In this document: one piece after another, positions 1-8,556 of the stretch | Layout: every line of letters begins with the position of its first letter | Position numbering within the stretch: the stretch's first letter is position 1 | From: Marivirga harenae | GTDB lineage: Bacteria > Bacteroidota > Bacteroidia > Cytophagales > Cyclobacteriaceae | Reading direction: 5' to 3' | DNA length: 64,000 bases | Assembly: GCF_030534335.1 (NCBI RefSeq) | Contig: NZ_CP130565.1 | Span: forward strand, 1,943,501-2,007,500 | The notes under the pieces: generated by a model | What the model saw: only the letters and a program-made list of their open reading frames with translations | Database searches by the model: none | What the model was told of the DNA's origin: nothing | Made by a program: the position numbers and the translations under genes

Positions 1-30
1 AAAAAAATGGTTGAGGAGGCCATGAAGTAA
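1..30 (+). CDS. C-terminal tail of a gene cut by the window edge
   Basis: The first 30 bases read in frame 1 as a short lysine- and glutamate-rich tail (KKMVEEAMK) followed by a TAA stop. This could be the end of a rightward gene that starts before the window. Too little is visible to name a family, and a chance open frame cannot be excluded. Confidence 0.3.
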   Translation, partial: KKMVEEAMK

Positions 31-155
31 TATCTTTTGTTGATACCATTTCCCTTAGCTTGAAGAAAATTACTTTTGCCGATTCTGAAGTTTACTATTG
101 AGAATATGATTTTTCGTTTTTAGAGATAACATTCCAGACTTCAAGATCTTGGGCA

Positions 156-184
156 TAAAAAAAGGCTAACAAGTATGTTAGCCT
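156..184 (-). terminator. Intrinsic terminator of the histone-like gene
   Basis: A perfect 9-bp stem (163-171 with 176-184, arms AGGCTAACA and TGTTAGCCT) has a 4-nt loop. Read leftward it is followed by a run of T (plus-strand A-run 156-163). It lies 25 bp beyond the stop of the minus-strand gene at 209-385, as expected for its terminator. Confidence 0.8.
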
Positions 185-208
185 CTTTCGAAATCGTTCA
201 AATTCTAA

Positions 209-385
209 TTAAGATTTGTTCTTGATATCTTGAACTTCAATTCTGATTTCTTGTGCTAAGTTTTTCAACTCTTGCATTCCTTTTCTTACTCGAGTACCAG
301 CTGCCTGATTCTCTTTGTCGTAGAATTTTTCAAAATCACCTTCTAGACCCATGATAAGGTCTCTTACTTGTTCGAATCTTTTCAT
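209..385 (-). CDS. Histone H1-like (Hc1-type) small basic protein
   Basis: A 58-residue protein starting MKRFEQVRDL and ending in a lysine-rich tail. The central part (KFYDKENQAAGTRVRKGMQ, residues about 20-38) matches the short proteins annotated as histone H1 or Hc1 in Bacteroidota, which share a KFYDK-N-AAGTR-RK pattern and a long amphipathic helix with a LAQEIR segment. Such proteins are thought to bind DNA, but their role in this phylum is poorly defined. The gene stands alone, with its own terminator and an ATG start at 385. The pattern match is strong; the function is inferred from the family name only. Confidence 0.8.
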   Translation of the reverse strand: MKRFEQVRDLIMGLEGDFEKFYDKENQAAGTRVRKGMQELKNLAQEIRIEVQDIKNKS

Positions 386-487
386 TCTTATTTTAGTTTA
401 CGGTTGACTAAATAAATTATTTAATTGAAAGCAATATAGGCAAAAACATATAAAAACAACAATTAGAGTGGTTTTTTTCCGAAAAAA

Positions 488-1738
488 TTACTCTTTAAAT
501 GCTTTTGCGAGCTCATTTTCTCTGTAATGACCCTCTTTTAGCTTATCTTTTATTGCCTCGAATGCTTTAATTGTACGGTCAACATCTTCCAAACTGTGTG
601 ATGCAGTTGGTATCAATCTTAGTAAAATAGTGTCTTTTGGCACTACAGGATAGATAACAACGGAACAAAATATGCCGAAATTCTCTCTTAGATCGTAGGC
701 CAAAGCCGCTGCTTCACCAACGGTCCCATTTAACATTACAGGAGTTACTGGCGACTGAGTTAATCCAATACTAAATCCTTTATCTTTCAAGCCACTTTGC
801 AACGCATCTACTATCTTCCAGAGATTCTTTTTGTGTTCAGGCTGGTCTCGCAACAATTCTAATCTTTTCAATGCACCTTCAACCATCGGCATTGGCAGTG
901 ATTTCGCAAAAATCTGCGAACGCATATTATATCTTAGAAATTTAACGATATCTGGATCTCCTCCTACGAAGGCACCAATTGAGGCCATGGATTTAGCAAA
1001 AGTACTGAAGTATAAATCTATTTCTTCCATTACGCCTTGCTGCTCAGCTGTTCCAGCGCCAGTCTCTCCCATAGTTCCAAAACCGTGAGCATCATCACAT
1101 AATAAACGGAAATTATATTTTTCTTTCAAAGCAACTACGGATTTCAAATCACCCATTGCCCCGGTCATTCCAAATACTCCTTCGGTAATAACCAATATTC
1201 CGCCACCGGTTTCTTCTGTTAACTTAGTAGCTCTTTGTAATTGCTTTTCTAAGTTTTCAATATCGTTATGTGGGTATACAAATCTTTTGCCCATGTGTAA
1301 TCGAACACCATCCACTATACATGCATGGCATTCAGCGTCATATACAATGGCATCTTTTCTACCTACTACTGCATCGATAATAGAAAGTACACCTTGGTAA
1401 CCGTAATTTAATAGCATTACGTCTTCCTTTTTAATGAAGTCAGCCAGTTGTCTTTCTAATTCTTCATGCTGTGAAGTATTTCCTGACATCATTCTAGCCC
1501 CCATCGGGTATGCTAGACCCCATTTAGCTGCAGAATCAGCATCTGCTTTCCTGATCTCGGGGTGGTTACCCAAGCCCAAATAATTGTTTAAACTCCAGGT
1601 TAAGACTTCTTTTCCTCTAAACTTCATGTGAGGAGATAATTCTCCTTCCAATTTAGGAAACATAAAATAACCTTCTTCTACATTGGAATGCTTACCCAAA
1701 GGTCCACGATCCACCTTCAATTTCTCAAATAAATCCAC
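488..1738 (-). CDS. PLP-dependent alpha-oxoamine synthase-family enzyme (serine palmitoyltransferase / cysteate acyltransferase type)
   Basis: This 416-residue fold-type I PLP enzyme belongs to the alpha-oxoamine synthase family, which condenses an amino acid with an acyl-CoA or acyl-ACP. The Schiff-base lysine is K249 in STFAKSMAS, the PLP-binding aspartate-histidine motif is CDDAHG (about 214-219), and the ring-stacking histidine is H138 in ECHACI. Length is close to the roughly 400 residues usual for the family. In Bacteroidota such proteins include serine palmitoyltransferase (sphingolipids) and cysteate acyltransferase (sulfonolipids); 2-amino-3-ketobutyrate ligase is a further option. 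A paralogue with an N-terminal extension lies at 49864. The substrate cannot be chosen from sequence alone. Confidence 0.8.
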   Translation of the reverse strand: MDLFEKLKVDRGPLGKHSNVEEGYFMFPKLEGELSPHMKFRGKEVLTWSLNNYLGLGNHPEIRKADADSAAKWGLAYPMGARMMSGNTSQHEELERQLADFIKKEDVMLLNYGYQGVLSIIDAVVGRKDAIVYDAECHACIVDGVRLHMGKRFVYPHNDIENLEKQLQRATKLTEETGGGILVITEGVFGMTGAMGDLKSVVALKEKYNFRLLCDDAHGFGTMGETGAGTAEQQGVMEEIDLYFSTFAKSMASIGAFVGGDPDIVKFLRYNMRSQIFAKSLPMPMVEGALKRLELLRDQPEHKKNLWKIVDALQSGLKDKGFSIGLTQSPVTPVMLNGTVGEAAALAYDLRENFGIFCSVVIYPVVPKDTILLRLIPTASHSLEDVDRTIKAFEAIKDKLKEGHYRENELAKAFKE

Positions 1739-1781
1739 GTTTATCTATTTTATTGTATGAATACTATTTCTAATTAAACCT

Positions 1782-1789
1782 CAAAGGTA
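1782..1789 (-). promoter_or_regulatory. -7 promoter element for the PLP enzyme gene
   Basis: Plus-strand CAAAGGTA reads leftward as TACCTTTG, an exact match to the Bacteroidota -7 box TAnnTTTG, about 43 bp before the ATG at 1738. The -33 box is less clear (TTTT rather than TTTG). It overlaps an inverted repeat, AGGTAAC (1785-1791) with GTTACCT (1801-1807), that could be an operator. Confidence 0.5.
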
Positions 1790-1911
1790 ACAAAAAAGCC
1801 GTTACCTAAAAAATTGATTCCCTGCTTTTAAGGCTTATTTTTTAGTAAAAAAGACAATTATTATGTAGCATTGTACTTCAATTTTTATTTGATATTGAAC
1901 GACTAATCAAA

Positions 1912-3405
1912 ATGCCGAATATTAAAAAAATCTTAGTTGCTAACAGAGGTGAAATAGCCCTTAGAGTAATGCGTTCTGCACGAGAACTGGGTATAAAAAC
2001 CGTAGCAATATTTAGTGAAGCCGATAGAAATGCACTCCATGTGCGATATGCAGATGAAGCAGTATGTGTAGGTCCTCCGGCTTCTTCAGAAAGTTATTTG
2101 AGAATAGATAAAATCATTGATACTTGCAAGGAATTAAATGTTGATGCCATCCATCCTGGATATGGCTTTTTATCTGAAAACGCAGATTTTGCAAGACAAG
2201 TAGAAAAAGCAGGTATAATTTTTATTGGGCCGTCAGCTGAATCCATCGAAATTATGGGGGACAAACTTTCTGCTAAGGCCGCAGTTCTGAAAAGAGATGT
2301 GCCATTAGTTCCGGGTTTAGACAAGGCCATAACCGATGTGGCATTTGCTAAGAAGAAAGCAGATGAAATTGGTTATCCGATACTGATAAAAGCAAGTGCT
2401 GGAGGTGGTGGAAAAGGAATGAGAATTGTTGAGGATCCTGCTGATTTTGAATCTCAAATGGATAGAGCGGTAAGTGAAGCTAAAAATGCTTTTGGTAATG
2501 GGGCTGTTTTCATTGAAAAATTTGTGACCTCACCCCGCCATATTGAAATCCAGGTAGTAGGTGACCAAAAAGGAAATGTCGTACATTTATTTGAAAGAGA
2601 ATGTTCTATTCAAAGAAGGCATCAAAAAGTGATAGAAGAAGCGCCTTCAAGTGTTTTAACTCCTGAAATAAGAAATCAAATGGGACAAGCTGCAATCGAT
2701 GTGGCAAAGTCATGTAATTACTATGGTGCAGGTACTGTTGAATTTATAGTTGATGATAAATTGAATTTTTACTTCCTTGAAATGAATACCCGTCTGCAGG
2801 TGGAACACCCTGTGACGGAACAGATCACTGGCGTTGATTTGGTAAAAGAGCAAATAAGAATTGCTGAAGGTAAAGCTTTGTCTTTTAAGCAAGAAGATTT
2901 GAGTATTAAAGGACATGCGGTGGAAGTAAGGGTCTATGCAGAAGATCCGCAAAACAATTTCTTACCTGATATTGGAACTTTGAAAGTTTATAAAAGACCG
3001 CAGGGCACTGGGGTTCGTGTAGATGATGGTTTTGAACAAGGAATGGATATTCCAATTCATTATGATCCTATGATAGCTAAATTAATAACCTATGCAGACA
3101 ACAGGGAAGAGGCTATAAGCAGAATGCTCCGTGCAATAGATGAATATGAAATTGTGGGAATACAAACCACTTTAAGTTTTTGTAAATATGTGCTAAAACA
3201 CGAGGCTTTCACTAGTGGTAATTTTAATACCAAATTTATAGAAAATCACTTCAAACCAAGTGACCTAGATGAGAAAGTGAGTGATACTGAGTCGGAAATA
3301 GCAGCGGCTTTGGCAGTGAAACTATGGTCTGAAAGGCAAAAAAAGCAAACTGCACAAGAAGGAAACGGGAAGAAAATATCTTTGTGGAAAAAGAATAGAT
3401 TATAG
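1912..3405 (+). CDS. accC: Biotin carboxylase subunit of an acyl-CoA carboxylase
   Basis: Carboxylates the biotin carrier using ATP and bicarbonate. The 497-residue protein shows the biotin-carboxylase N-domain (KKILVANRGEIALRV from residue 5), an ATP-grasp domain with the glycine-rich loop SAGGGGKGMRIV, the RRHQKVIEEAPS catalytic motif, and EMNTRLQVEHPVTE. The C-terminal tail is about 40 residues longer than E. coli AccC and highly charged. No biotin carrier or carboxyltransferase gene is adjacent, so the partner may be acetyl-CoA or propionyl-CoA carboxylase. A propionate pathway is plausible, since methylmalonyl-CoA epimerase is encoded at 8020. The DUF1015 gene follows after 2 bp. Confidence 0.9.
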   Translation: MPNIKKILVANRGEIALRVMRSARELGIKTVAIFSEADRNALHVRYADEAVCVGPPASSESYLRIDKIIDTCKELNVDAIHPGYGFLSENADFARQVEKAGIIFIGPSAESIEIMGDKLSAKAAVLKRDVPLVPGLDKAITDVAFAKKKADEIGYPILIKASAGGGGKGMRIVEDPADFESQMDRAVSEAKNAFGNGAVFIEKFVTSPRHIEIQVVGDQKGNVVHLFERECSIQRRHQKVIEEAPSSVLTPEIRNQMGQAAIDVAKSCNYYGAGTVEFIVDDKLNFYFLEMNTRLQVEHPVTEQITGVDLVKEQIRIAEGKALSFKQEDLSIKGHAVEVRVYAEDPQNNFLPDIGTLKVYKRPQGTGVRVDDGFEQGMDIPIHYDPMIAKLITYADNREEAISRMLRAIDEYEIVGIQTTLSFCKYVLKHEAFTSGNFNTKFIENHFKPSDLDEKVSDTESEIAAALAVKLWSERQKKQTAQEGNGKKISLWKKNRL

Positions 3406-3407
3406 CA

Positions 3408-4712
3408 ATGGCGGAAATTAAGCCTATTAAAGCCTGGCGTTATAATGCTAAACTTCAAAAGGAGATTGAGAATTTGACCAGTCCATTATTTGATGTAGTT
3501 TCTCCCCAGCAACGTGAGGCATTATATAAAAATCCTTTAAACAGCATTCATCTTTCAGTGCCAAAAGGTGGAGAAGAATCTGCGGATATGGCTGCGGATC
3601 GATTAGCTAAATGGAAAGCGGAAGGAATTCTCAAGCAGGATCCTTTGCCGGGCATTTATGTATATTATCAGTATTTTACTTTGCCTGGTTCAACCCGTGA
3701 ACGAGTTAGAAAAGGATTTATCACTTTCATTAAAGCTTATGATTGGGATGAAAATGTTATATTAAGGCATGAAAATACCATTCCCAAGTCAGTGAATGAC
3801 AGAATTGATTTGTTAGATAAAACTCAATTAAATGTAAGTGCAACTCACGGTCTCTATTCCGATCCTGATTTTGAATTGGAGCCTTACATGGATGAGAGCA
3901 TGGAAATGCCATTGGGGGAATTAGAAGATTACCAAGGCGTAAAGGAGGTTGTAAGTGTTATCCATGATGCCAAAATCATTAAAAAATTCATAGCTAAAAT
4001 TGCGTCTCAGCAGATAATTTTAGCAGACGGCCATCATCGATACGAAGGAAGTTTGCTCTATCGAAAAAAGATGATAGAACAGAATCCCAATCACACGGGT
4101 CAGGAAGGCTATAATTTCCACATGATGTATTTGACCAATGCTGATTCGGATGATTTAAGAATTCTACCCACACACCGGTTGATAAAGGATATTCCTGATT
4201 TTTCAGAAAAGGAAATTTTAAAGGCGTTAGAAGATGATTTCATCATCAAAACGCTAGAAAATCCGGAAGATGTCCATGAAATTATTTTAGGAAAAATGTG
4301 GGCTTTTGGTCTATTGTTTAAAGAAAACACTTACAAAATCAGACTAAAACCTGAAAAGATTTCTGAACTGAATTGGAATTTTCCTAATGAGGTAAAGCAT
4401 CTTGATCTTACGGTTTTACATTATTTTTTCATTGAAAAGATATTGGGAATTAAAGGAAAGGAACAACGAAGTTCAGAATCCATACAGTTTGAAAGAAACT
4501 TCACAGCTTGTATTCGCAAGTTGTTGAAAAATGAAGTGCAGTGTGCTCTAATTACAAAGGAAATAAGCATGGAGCAGGTGAAGAAAGTCTGCAATACAGG
4601 CTTTACTATGCCTCAGAAATCAACTTATTTCTACCCTAAAACTATTTGTGGATTTTTATTTGGATCAATACAGGAAGATGAATTTGAGTTACCCTCTTAT
4701 TTTAGGGTCTAA
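3408..4712 (+). CDS. DUF1015 family protein
   Basis: A 434-residue member of the DUF1015 family, recognised by the start MAEIKPIKAWRYN, the FDVVSPQQ region near residue 28, the segment RHENTIPKSVNDRI, and the signature ADGHHRYEGSL near residue 207. The conserved Asp-Gly-His-His-Arg suggests a catalytic or metal site, but the biochemical role is not established to my knowledge. It starts 2 bp after the biotin carboxylase stop and overlaps the maf start by 35 bp, so the three genes look like one transcription unit. Confidence 0.85.
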   Translation: MAEIKPIKAWRYNAKLQKEIENLTSPLFDVVSPQQREALYKNPLNSIHLSVPKGGEESADMAADRLAKWKAEGILKQDPLPGIYVYYQYFTLPGSTRERVRKGFITFIKAYDWDENVILRHENTIPKSVNDRIDLLDKTQLNVSATHGLYSDPDFELEPYMDESMEMPLGELEDYQGVKEVVSVIHDAKIIKKFIAKIASQQIILADGHHRYEGSLLYRKKMIEQNPNHTGQEGYNFHMMYLTNADSDDLRILPTHRLIKDIPDFSEKEILKALEDDFIIKTLENPEDVHEIILGKMWAFGLLFKENTYKIRLKPEKISELNWNFPNEVKHLDLTVLHYFFIEKILGIKGKEQRSSESIQFERNFTACIRKLLKNEVQCALITKEISMEQVKKVCNTGFTMPQKSTYFYPKTICGFLFGSIQEDEFELPSYFRV

Positions 4713-5262
4713 GTCACCTAGAAGAAAAGAAATACTGACCAAAGCAGGCTTTGAATTTACAGCTGAAGCTAAGGATACAGAAGAATCTTATCCAGAAGAT
4801 ATGCCTCATAATGAGGTCGCGGCTTTTTTAGCAGAGAAGAAAGCTAAGGCTTTTGCTGAAGATGCTCAATATTCAGATAAAATAATTTTAACAGCTGATA
4901 CTACTGTTTTGATTGATAATGAATTATTGGAAAAGCCTCTAGATGAAAATGAGGCTTTTAGCATGTTGAGTAAATTGAGTGGGAGAGCCCATCAGGTAGT
5001 TTCAGGCTTTTGCGTGTTGCAAAATGGAGAATTTGAAAAATATTCTGATGAGACTTTGGTTTATTTTAATCCGATAGAGGAGAAAATCATTTGGGATTAC
5101 ATTCGAAATCATAAGCCATTTGATAAAGCAGGAGCTTACGGAATACAGGAAGGTATAGGCTTAACTCATATTGAAAAATTGGAAGGTTCTTACTTTACGG
5201 TAATGGGTTTGCCGATTCATAAGGTTTATCAAGCTTTATCTAGATATAGTATTGGATATTAA
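4678..5262 (+). CDS. maf: Maf-like nucleotide pyrophosphatase
   Basis: Maf proteins hydrolyse dTTP, UTP or modified nucleotides to monophosphates and are linked to housecleaning and septum control. The 194-residue protein has the Maf signatures GSKSPRRKE near the N-terminus, ILTADTTV in the middle, and DKAGAYGIQ. I chose the ATG at 4678 because the family signature begins about 8 residues later and AGGAAG precedes it. An upstream in-frame GTG at 4648 would add ten unrelated residues. It overlaps the end of the DUF1015 gene. Confidence 0.9.
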   Translation: MNLSYPLILGSKSPRRKEILTKAGFEFTAEAKDTEESYPEDMPHNEVAAFLAEKKAKAFAEDAQYSDKIILTADTTVLIDNELLEKPLDENEAFSMLSKLSGRAHQVVSGFCVLQNGEFEKYSDETLVYFNPIEEKIIWDYIRNHKPFDKAGAYGIQEGIGLTHIEKLEGSYFTVMGLPIHKVYQALSRYSIGY

Positions 5263-5303
5263 ACTTTCCAAAGTTTAGAGCTTTGATAAAGGAATTTAAT
5301 AAC

Positions 5304-6242
5304 ATGAAAACAATTTGGCGTTATTTTGCGGATTTTCACAAGGAAGTTAAACACCCTCCTGCCTTGTATATTTCCATTAGCATTTTCATTGGAATTCTTA
5401 CTGCCTTCAACTATTTAATAATGGATGTCAGGTTCGAAAAATGGATCGACAGATTGAAACCTGACTCACTACCATATCTTGCGCATTTTATATTGTTTTC
5501 ATTCATTTATTATGGCATAATTTTTCTTTGTTATCGGTTTAAAACCATTCCCAATCTGTTTAAAGACAAAGCATTTATGGCCAAGAGCTTGTTTATGCTT
5601 ATAGTGTTAACTGTAGATGTTTGCTTTCAATATCATAAAGTCATCATCAGTGATCTATTTGAATACAAAGACCGGTATTATTTATACAAAGTGATCGGAC
5701 AGATCACTAGTGTTTTTGTGATGATGTTGCCACTTTTCATATACTATAAAAAATTTGAAAAAAGTAATAACAACTTTTACGGATTACGCACTTCCGCTCG
5801 AAAAATTGGTCAGTATTTCCCTCTGATACTTTTAATGATACCGTTAATTGTTGGAGCGTCTTTTGAGGAGAGCTTTAGGAGTTTCTACCCAAGGTTTTCC
5901 CCAACCTATCAATTTATGGATTGGTCGGTTGAGTTAAGAGCTGTAGTTTTCGAAATCTTCTATGCATGGGATTTTGTGACTACTGAATTTCTTTTTCGTG
6001 GATTTATGGTGCTTGCTTTTACTGCCTTTTTAGGCCCTAGGGCTATTTTGCCTATGGTAGGTTTATATGTGGCCTTGCACTACGGTAAACCACTAGGGGA
6101 AACCATTGGCTCATTTTTCGGGGGATATATTTTAGGTGTTTTGACCTACCAAAGCAAGAATATTTGGGGAGGAATAGTGGCACATATGGGAATTGCTTTG
6201 TTAATGGAATTGGCCGCTTGGATGCAGAAGGTTTTTAATTAA
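5304..6242 (+). CDS. CPBP-family intramembrane protease homologue
   Basis: A 312-residue protein with about eight hydrophobic segments. The C-terminal part matches the CPBP (Abi/Rce1-like) family: TEFLFRGFM near residue 233 corresponds to motif EExxxR, VALHYGKP to the second motif with its histidine, and GGIVAHMG to the third. The first glutamate of the canonical pair is threonine here, so peptidase activity is uncertain. The start at ATG 5304 is preferred over an in-frame TTG 21 bp upstream. It lies 41 bp after maf and may be co-transcribed. Confidence 0.75.
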   Translation: MKTIWRYFADFHKEVKHPPALYISISIFIGILTAFNYLIMDVRFEKWIDRLKPDSLPYLAHFILFSFIYYGIIFLCYRFKTIPNLFKDKAFMAKSLFMLIVLTVDVCFQYHKVIISDLFEYKDRYYLYKVIGQITSVFVMMLPLFIYYKKFEKSNNNFYGLRTSARKIGQYFPLILLMIPLIVGASFEESFRSFYPRFSPTYQFMDWSVELRAVVFEIFYAWDFVTTEFLFRGFMVLAFTAFLGPRAILPMVGLYVALHYGKPLGETIGSFFGGYILGVLTYQSKNIWGGIVAHMGIALLMELAAWMQKVFN

Positions 6243-6385
6243 TAAATGGTACTAACTAAGAAGCTCTAACATTATGTTGTTAAGTTAAGCTTTTAATAAG
6301 GGGAATGCCCTATTGATTAGGTGTTTTTAAGTAATTGATTTTTAAATTTTTTTTGATTAATCAATAATCTTAGTTTGTTGCTTTA

Positions 6386-6780
6386 GTCCTGAAAGGACGT
6401 AATATTATAACACAGGGTGAAGACCTGTGATAACAAGCCGAGTTCAGCTCAAAAGCTCTGAAAGGGCGTAATATTGCGCCCTTTCAGAGCTGATTTCCCT
6501 TCTTTTTTACGTAGGGCTTCACCCTACGTTTTGCTATGTTAGCCCTTTGGGCCTTTATTTTCGGTTGCACATTTGTTGCTTCGAAATGGACGATACAAGC
6601 TTTAAAGCCCCATCTTTAATTCCTTTCCAAAAGGGATGATAATTGCCTAATCCGTAATTAATCTACATCTTGCTCAGTTACTATTATCTTAACTTAATGT
6701 CATTAAGCTCGCACCAGCTTGATTAAAACCACGGTTTTAACCTTGGTTCAAGGACCACGAACGAAACCAAGACCGTTTTA
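6386..6780. repeat. Cluster of palindromic REP-like hairpins
   Basis: The 558-bp gap between the CPBP gene and thiL holds no convincing gene but many inverted repeats. These are GTCCT/AGGAC (6386-6390 with 6394-6398), CACAGG/CCTGTG (6411-6416 with 6424-6429), a perfect 15-bp stem (6454-6468 with 6477-6491), ACGTAGGG/CCCTACGT (6509-6516 with 6522-6529) and AAAACC/GGTTTT (6725-6738). The core CTGAAAGG(A/G)CGTAATATT occurs twice, at about 6389 and 6458. This resembles dispersed REP-type elements of Bacteroidota; mobility by a distant RAYT transposase is inference. Between 6530 and 6720 nothing else is seen. Confidence 0.6.
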
Positions 6781-6800
6781 CCGGTTTGATACTGGATATT

Positions 6801-7835
6801 TCACCCAAAATGATCCCAGCCCTGCGCTTTTAACGGGATAGGATTTCCTTTAGCAGTCACCATATTCAAACCACTTGATTTTTCATTTACATAACCAATA
6901 AAATGAATATCCGGATGCTTTTTTACTTTTTCGAAATCATCTTGTGAGATGGTGAAAAGCAATTCATAATCTTCTCCACCATTCAAAATAGCAGTATTTG
7001 GATCTAGTTTGAACTCAATTGCGGTTTCCTGCATATTGGTGGCGTAGGGCAATTTATCTTCATGGATATTGATACCCACATCTGAATGCTTAGCAATATG
7101 ATGCAACTCAGAAGCAAGTCCGTCAGAGATATCAATCATTGATGTAGGGACAATTTTTAAATCCAAAAGCTCGTGGACTAAATCCATTCTAGCTTCAGGT
7201 TTCAATTGTCGACCCACAATATATTGGTAATTGTCGAGTTGCGGTTGCATTTCAGGATTTTCTAAAAAAACTTGTTTCTCTCTTTCCAGAACTTGCAGTC
7301 CCATAAAAGCACCTCCTAAATCTCCGGTTACGCATACAATATCATTTACTTTAGCACCTGATCGGTATGCGATTTTGTCTTTATCTACTCTACCTATGGC
7401 CGTAACTGAAATCATTAAGCCTGATGGTGAAGCCGTAGTATCGCCTCCCACTAAATCTACCTTATAAGCATCGCAAGCAGCTTTCACTCCTTCATAAAAT
7501 GCATCTACCGCCTCCAGCGAAAATCTATTGCTTAAAGCCAAGCTAACCGTTATCTGTTCGGCTATCCCATTCATAGCCGCAATATCTGAGACATTTACCG
7601 CCACTGCTTTGAACCCTAAATGATGTAATGGGAAATATGAAAGGTCGAAATGAACCCCTTCAAGGAGCAAGTCGGTTGAAACCAGCTGGAAATGATCACC
7701 TACATCAATGACTGCTGCATCATCTCCTATGGCATAATGAGTAGAATTATTCTGTTTGCTGAACTTTTCTGAGATTTTATCGATTAAACCAAATTCACCG
7801 AGTTTATTGATCTCTGTTCTATTTTGATCGCTCAT
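6801..7835 (-). CDS. thiL: Thiamine-monophosphate kinase
   Basis: Phosphorylates thiamine monophosphate to the active cofactor thiamine diphosphate, using ATP. The 344 residues match the family length. Motifs are YAIGDDAAVI (metal and ATP binding) near residue 34, STDLLLEGVHFD, GGDTTASPSG, SMIDISDGLASE and NGGEDYELLF. No other thiamine gene is adjacent, so it probably acts as a stand-alone salvage or final-step gene. The upstream region is shared with a divergent small lipoprotein gene. Confidence 0.95.
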   Translation of the reverse strand: MSDQNRTEINKLGEFGLIDKISEKFSKQNNSTHYAIGDDAAVIDVGDHFQLVSTDLLLEGVHFDLSYFPLHHLGFKAVAVNVSDIAAMNGIAEQITVSLALSNRFSLEAVDAFYEGVKAACDAYKVDLVGGDTTASPSGLMISVTAIGRVDKDKIAYRSGAKVNDIVCVTGDLGGAFMGLQVLEREKQVFLENPEMQPQLDNYQYIVGRQLKPEARMDLVHELLDLKIVPTSMIDISDGLASELHHIAKHSDVGINIHEDKLPYATNMQETAIEFKLDPNTAILNGGEDYELLFTISQDDFEKVKKHPDIHFIGYVNEKSSGLNMVTAKGNPIPLKAQGWDHFG

Positions 7836-7845
7836 TATATATTTT

Positions 7846-7877
7846 TTTGAGTTTCTAAATTGAATTATTTACTTTTG
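7846..7877 (+). promoter_or_regulatory. Bacteroidota-type promoter of the small lipoprotein gene
   Basis: TTTG (7846-7849), 20 bp, then TACTTTTG (7870-7877) is a full match to the -33/-7 consensus. If the last base of the -7 box is about -4, transcription would begin at 7881-7882, exactly at the ATG of the downstream gene, predicting a leaderless mRNA. Confidence 0.65.
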
Positions 7878-7881
7878 TATT

Positions 7882-8019
7882 ATGCGAACGAAATTATTTA
7901 AGTCATTCATTTTCTTGCTTTTAGGCGCATTTCTTTTTTCTGCCTGCCAGAAGAGTTCTTTTCAAACCAGAAAAGGAAAGAAAAAGCTGAAGTATTATAA
8001 TTCCATTCAGCACCAATAA
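7882..8019 (+). CDS. Small lipoprotein of 45 residues
   Basis: The reading frame gives a 45-residue protein: a short basic start (MRTKLFK), a hydrophobic stretch, and a lipobox ending LFSAC with the lipidated cysteine at residue 22. A basic mature tail of 24 residues follows, rich in lysine (RKGKKKLK). It would be a membrane-anchored peptide of unknown role. Support comes from the lipobox, the full promoter directly upstream and the stop falling 1 bp before the end of the convergent epimerase gene. I do not recognise a family. Confidence 0.65.
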   Translation: MRTKLFKSFIFLLLGAFLFSACQKSSFQTRKGKKKLKYYNSIQHQ

Positions 8020-8424
8020 TCATTTTTTGATTTCCTGGCACAATTCTATTAATACGCCATTGGTGCTTTTTGGATGTAAAAAGCAGACTAATTTATTGTC
8101 TGCTCCCTTTTTAGGGGTTTTGTTGATGAGTTGAAAACCTTCAGATTCCAGTCTCTTCATTTCAGATTCGATGTTTCCCACTTCATAAGCTATATGATGG
8201 ATTCCTTCGCCTTTTTTTTCAATGAATTTGGCAATAGCGCTGTCCTCACTTTCAGCTTCTAATAACTCAATTTTAGTTTCTCCCATCTGGAAAAAAGAGG
8301 TGGCTACACTTTCACTTTCCACTTTTTCAAGTTTATAAGGTTGCCTATTGAATAGTTTACTAAAAAGTGAATTAGCACTTTCCATGTCTTTTACTGCTAT
8401 ACCTATATGTTCTACTTTCAACAT
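8020..8424 (-). CDS. mce: Methylmalonyl-CoA epimerase
   Basis: Interconverts the R and S forms of methylmalonyl-CoA in propionate metabolism. The 134-residue protein is a glyoxalase/VOC fold with metal ligands visible as H6 in VEHIGIAV, His in GIHHIAYEV near residue 74 and Glu in VLIELCQE near residue 127. Length is typical. It stands alone on the minus strand and converges with the small lipoprotein gene. It fits functionally with a carboxylase subunit such as that at 1912. Confidence 0.92.
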   Translation of the reverse strand: MLKVEHIGIAVKDMESANSLFSKLFNRQPYKLEKVESESVATSFFQMGETKIELLEAESEDSAIAKFIEKKGEGIHHIAYEVGNIESEMKRLESEGFQLINKTPKKGADNKLVCFLHPKSTNGVLIELCQEIKK

Positions 8425-8428
8425 GCTT

Positions 8429-8460
8429 TTGAATTTTCTAAAACTAAATGATTAACTTTG
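8429..8460 (+). promoter_or_regulatory. Promoter of the hypothetical gene at 8557
   Basis: TTG (8429-8431), 21 bp, then TAACTTTG (8453-8460) fits the -33/-7 consensus and predicts a start near 8464, leaving a leader of about 90 nt before the ATG at 8557. Confidence 0.55.
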
Positions 8461-8556
8461 CAATTGTAAATGCAAAAATGCAGAAACTTTTCCACGGATA
8501 AAAAAGTTGGGAGACTCAAGATCATTTTTTAAATTTAATTCAAGAAATAATTTAAG

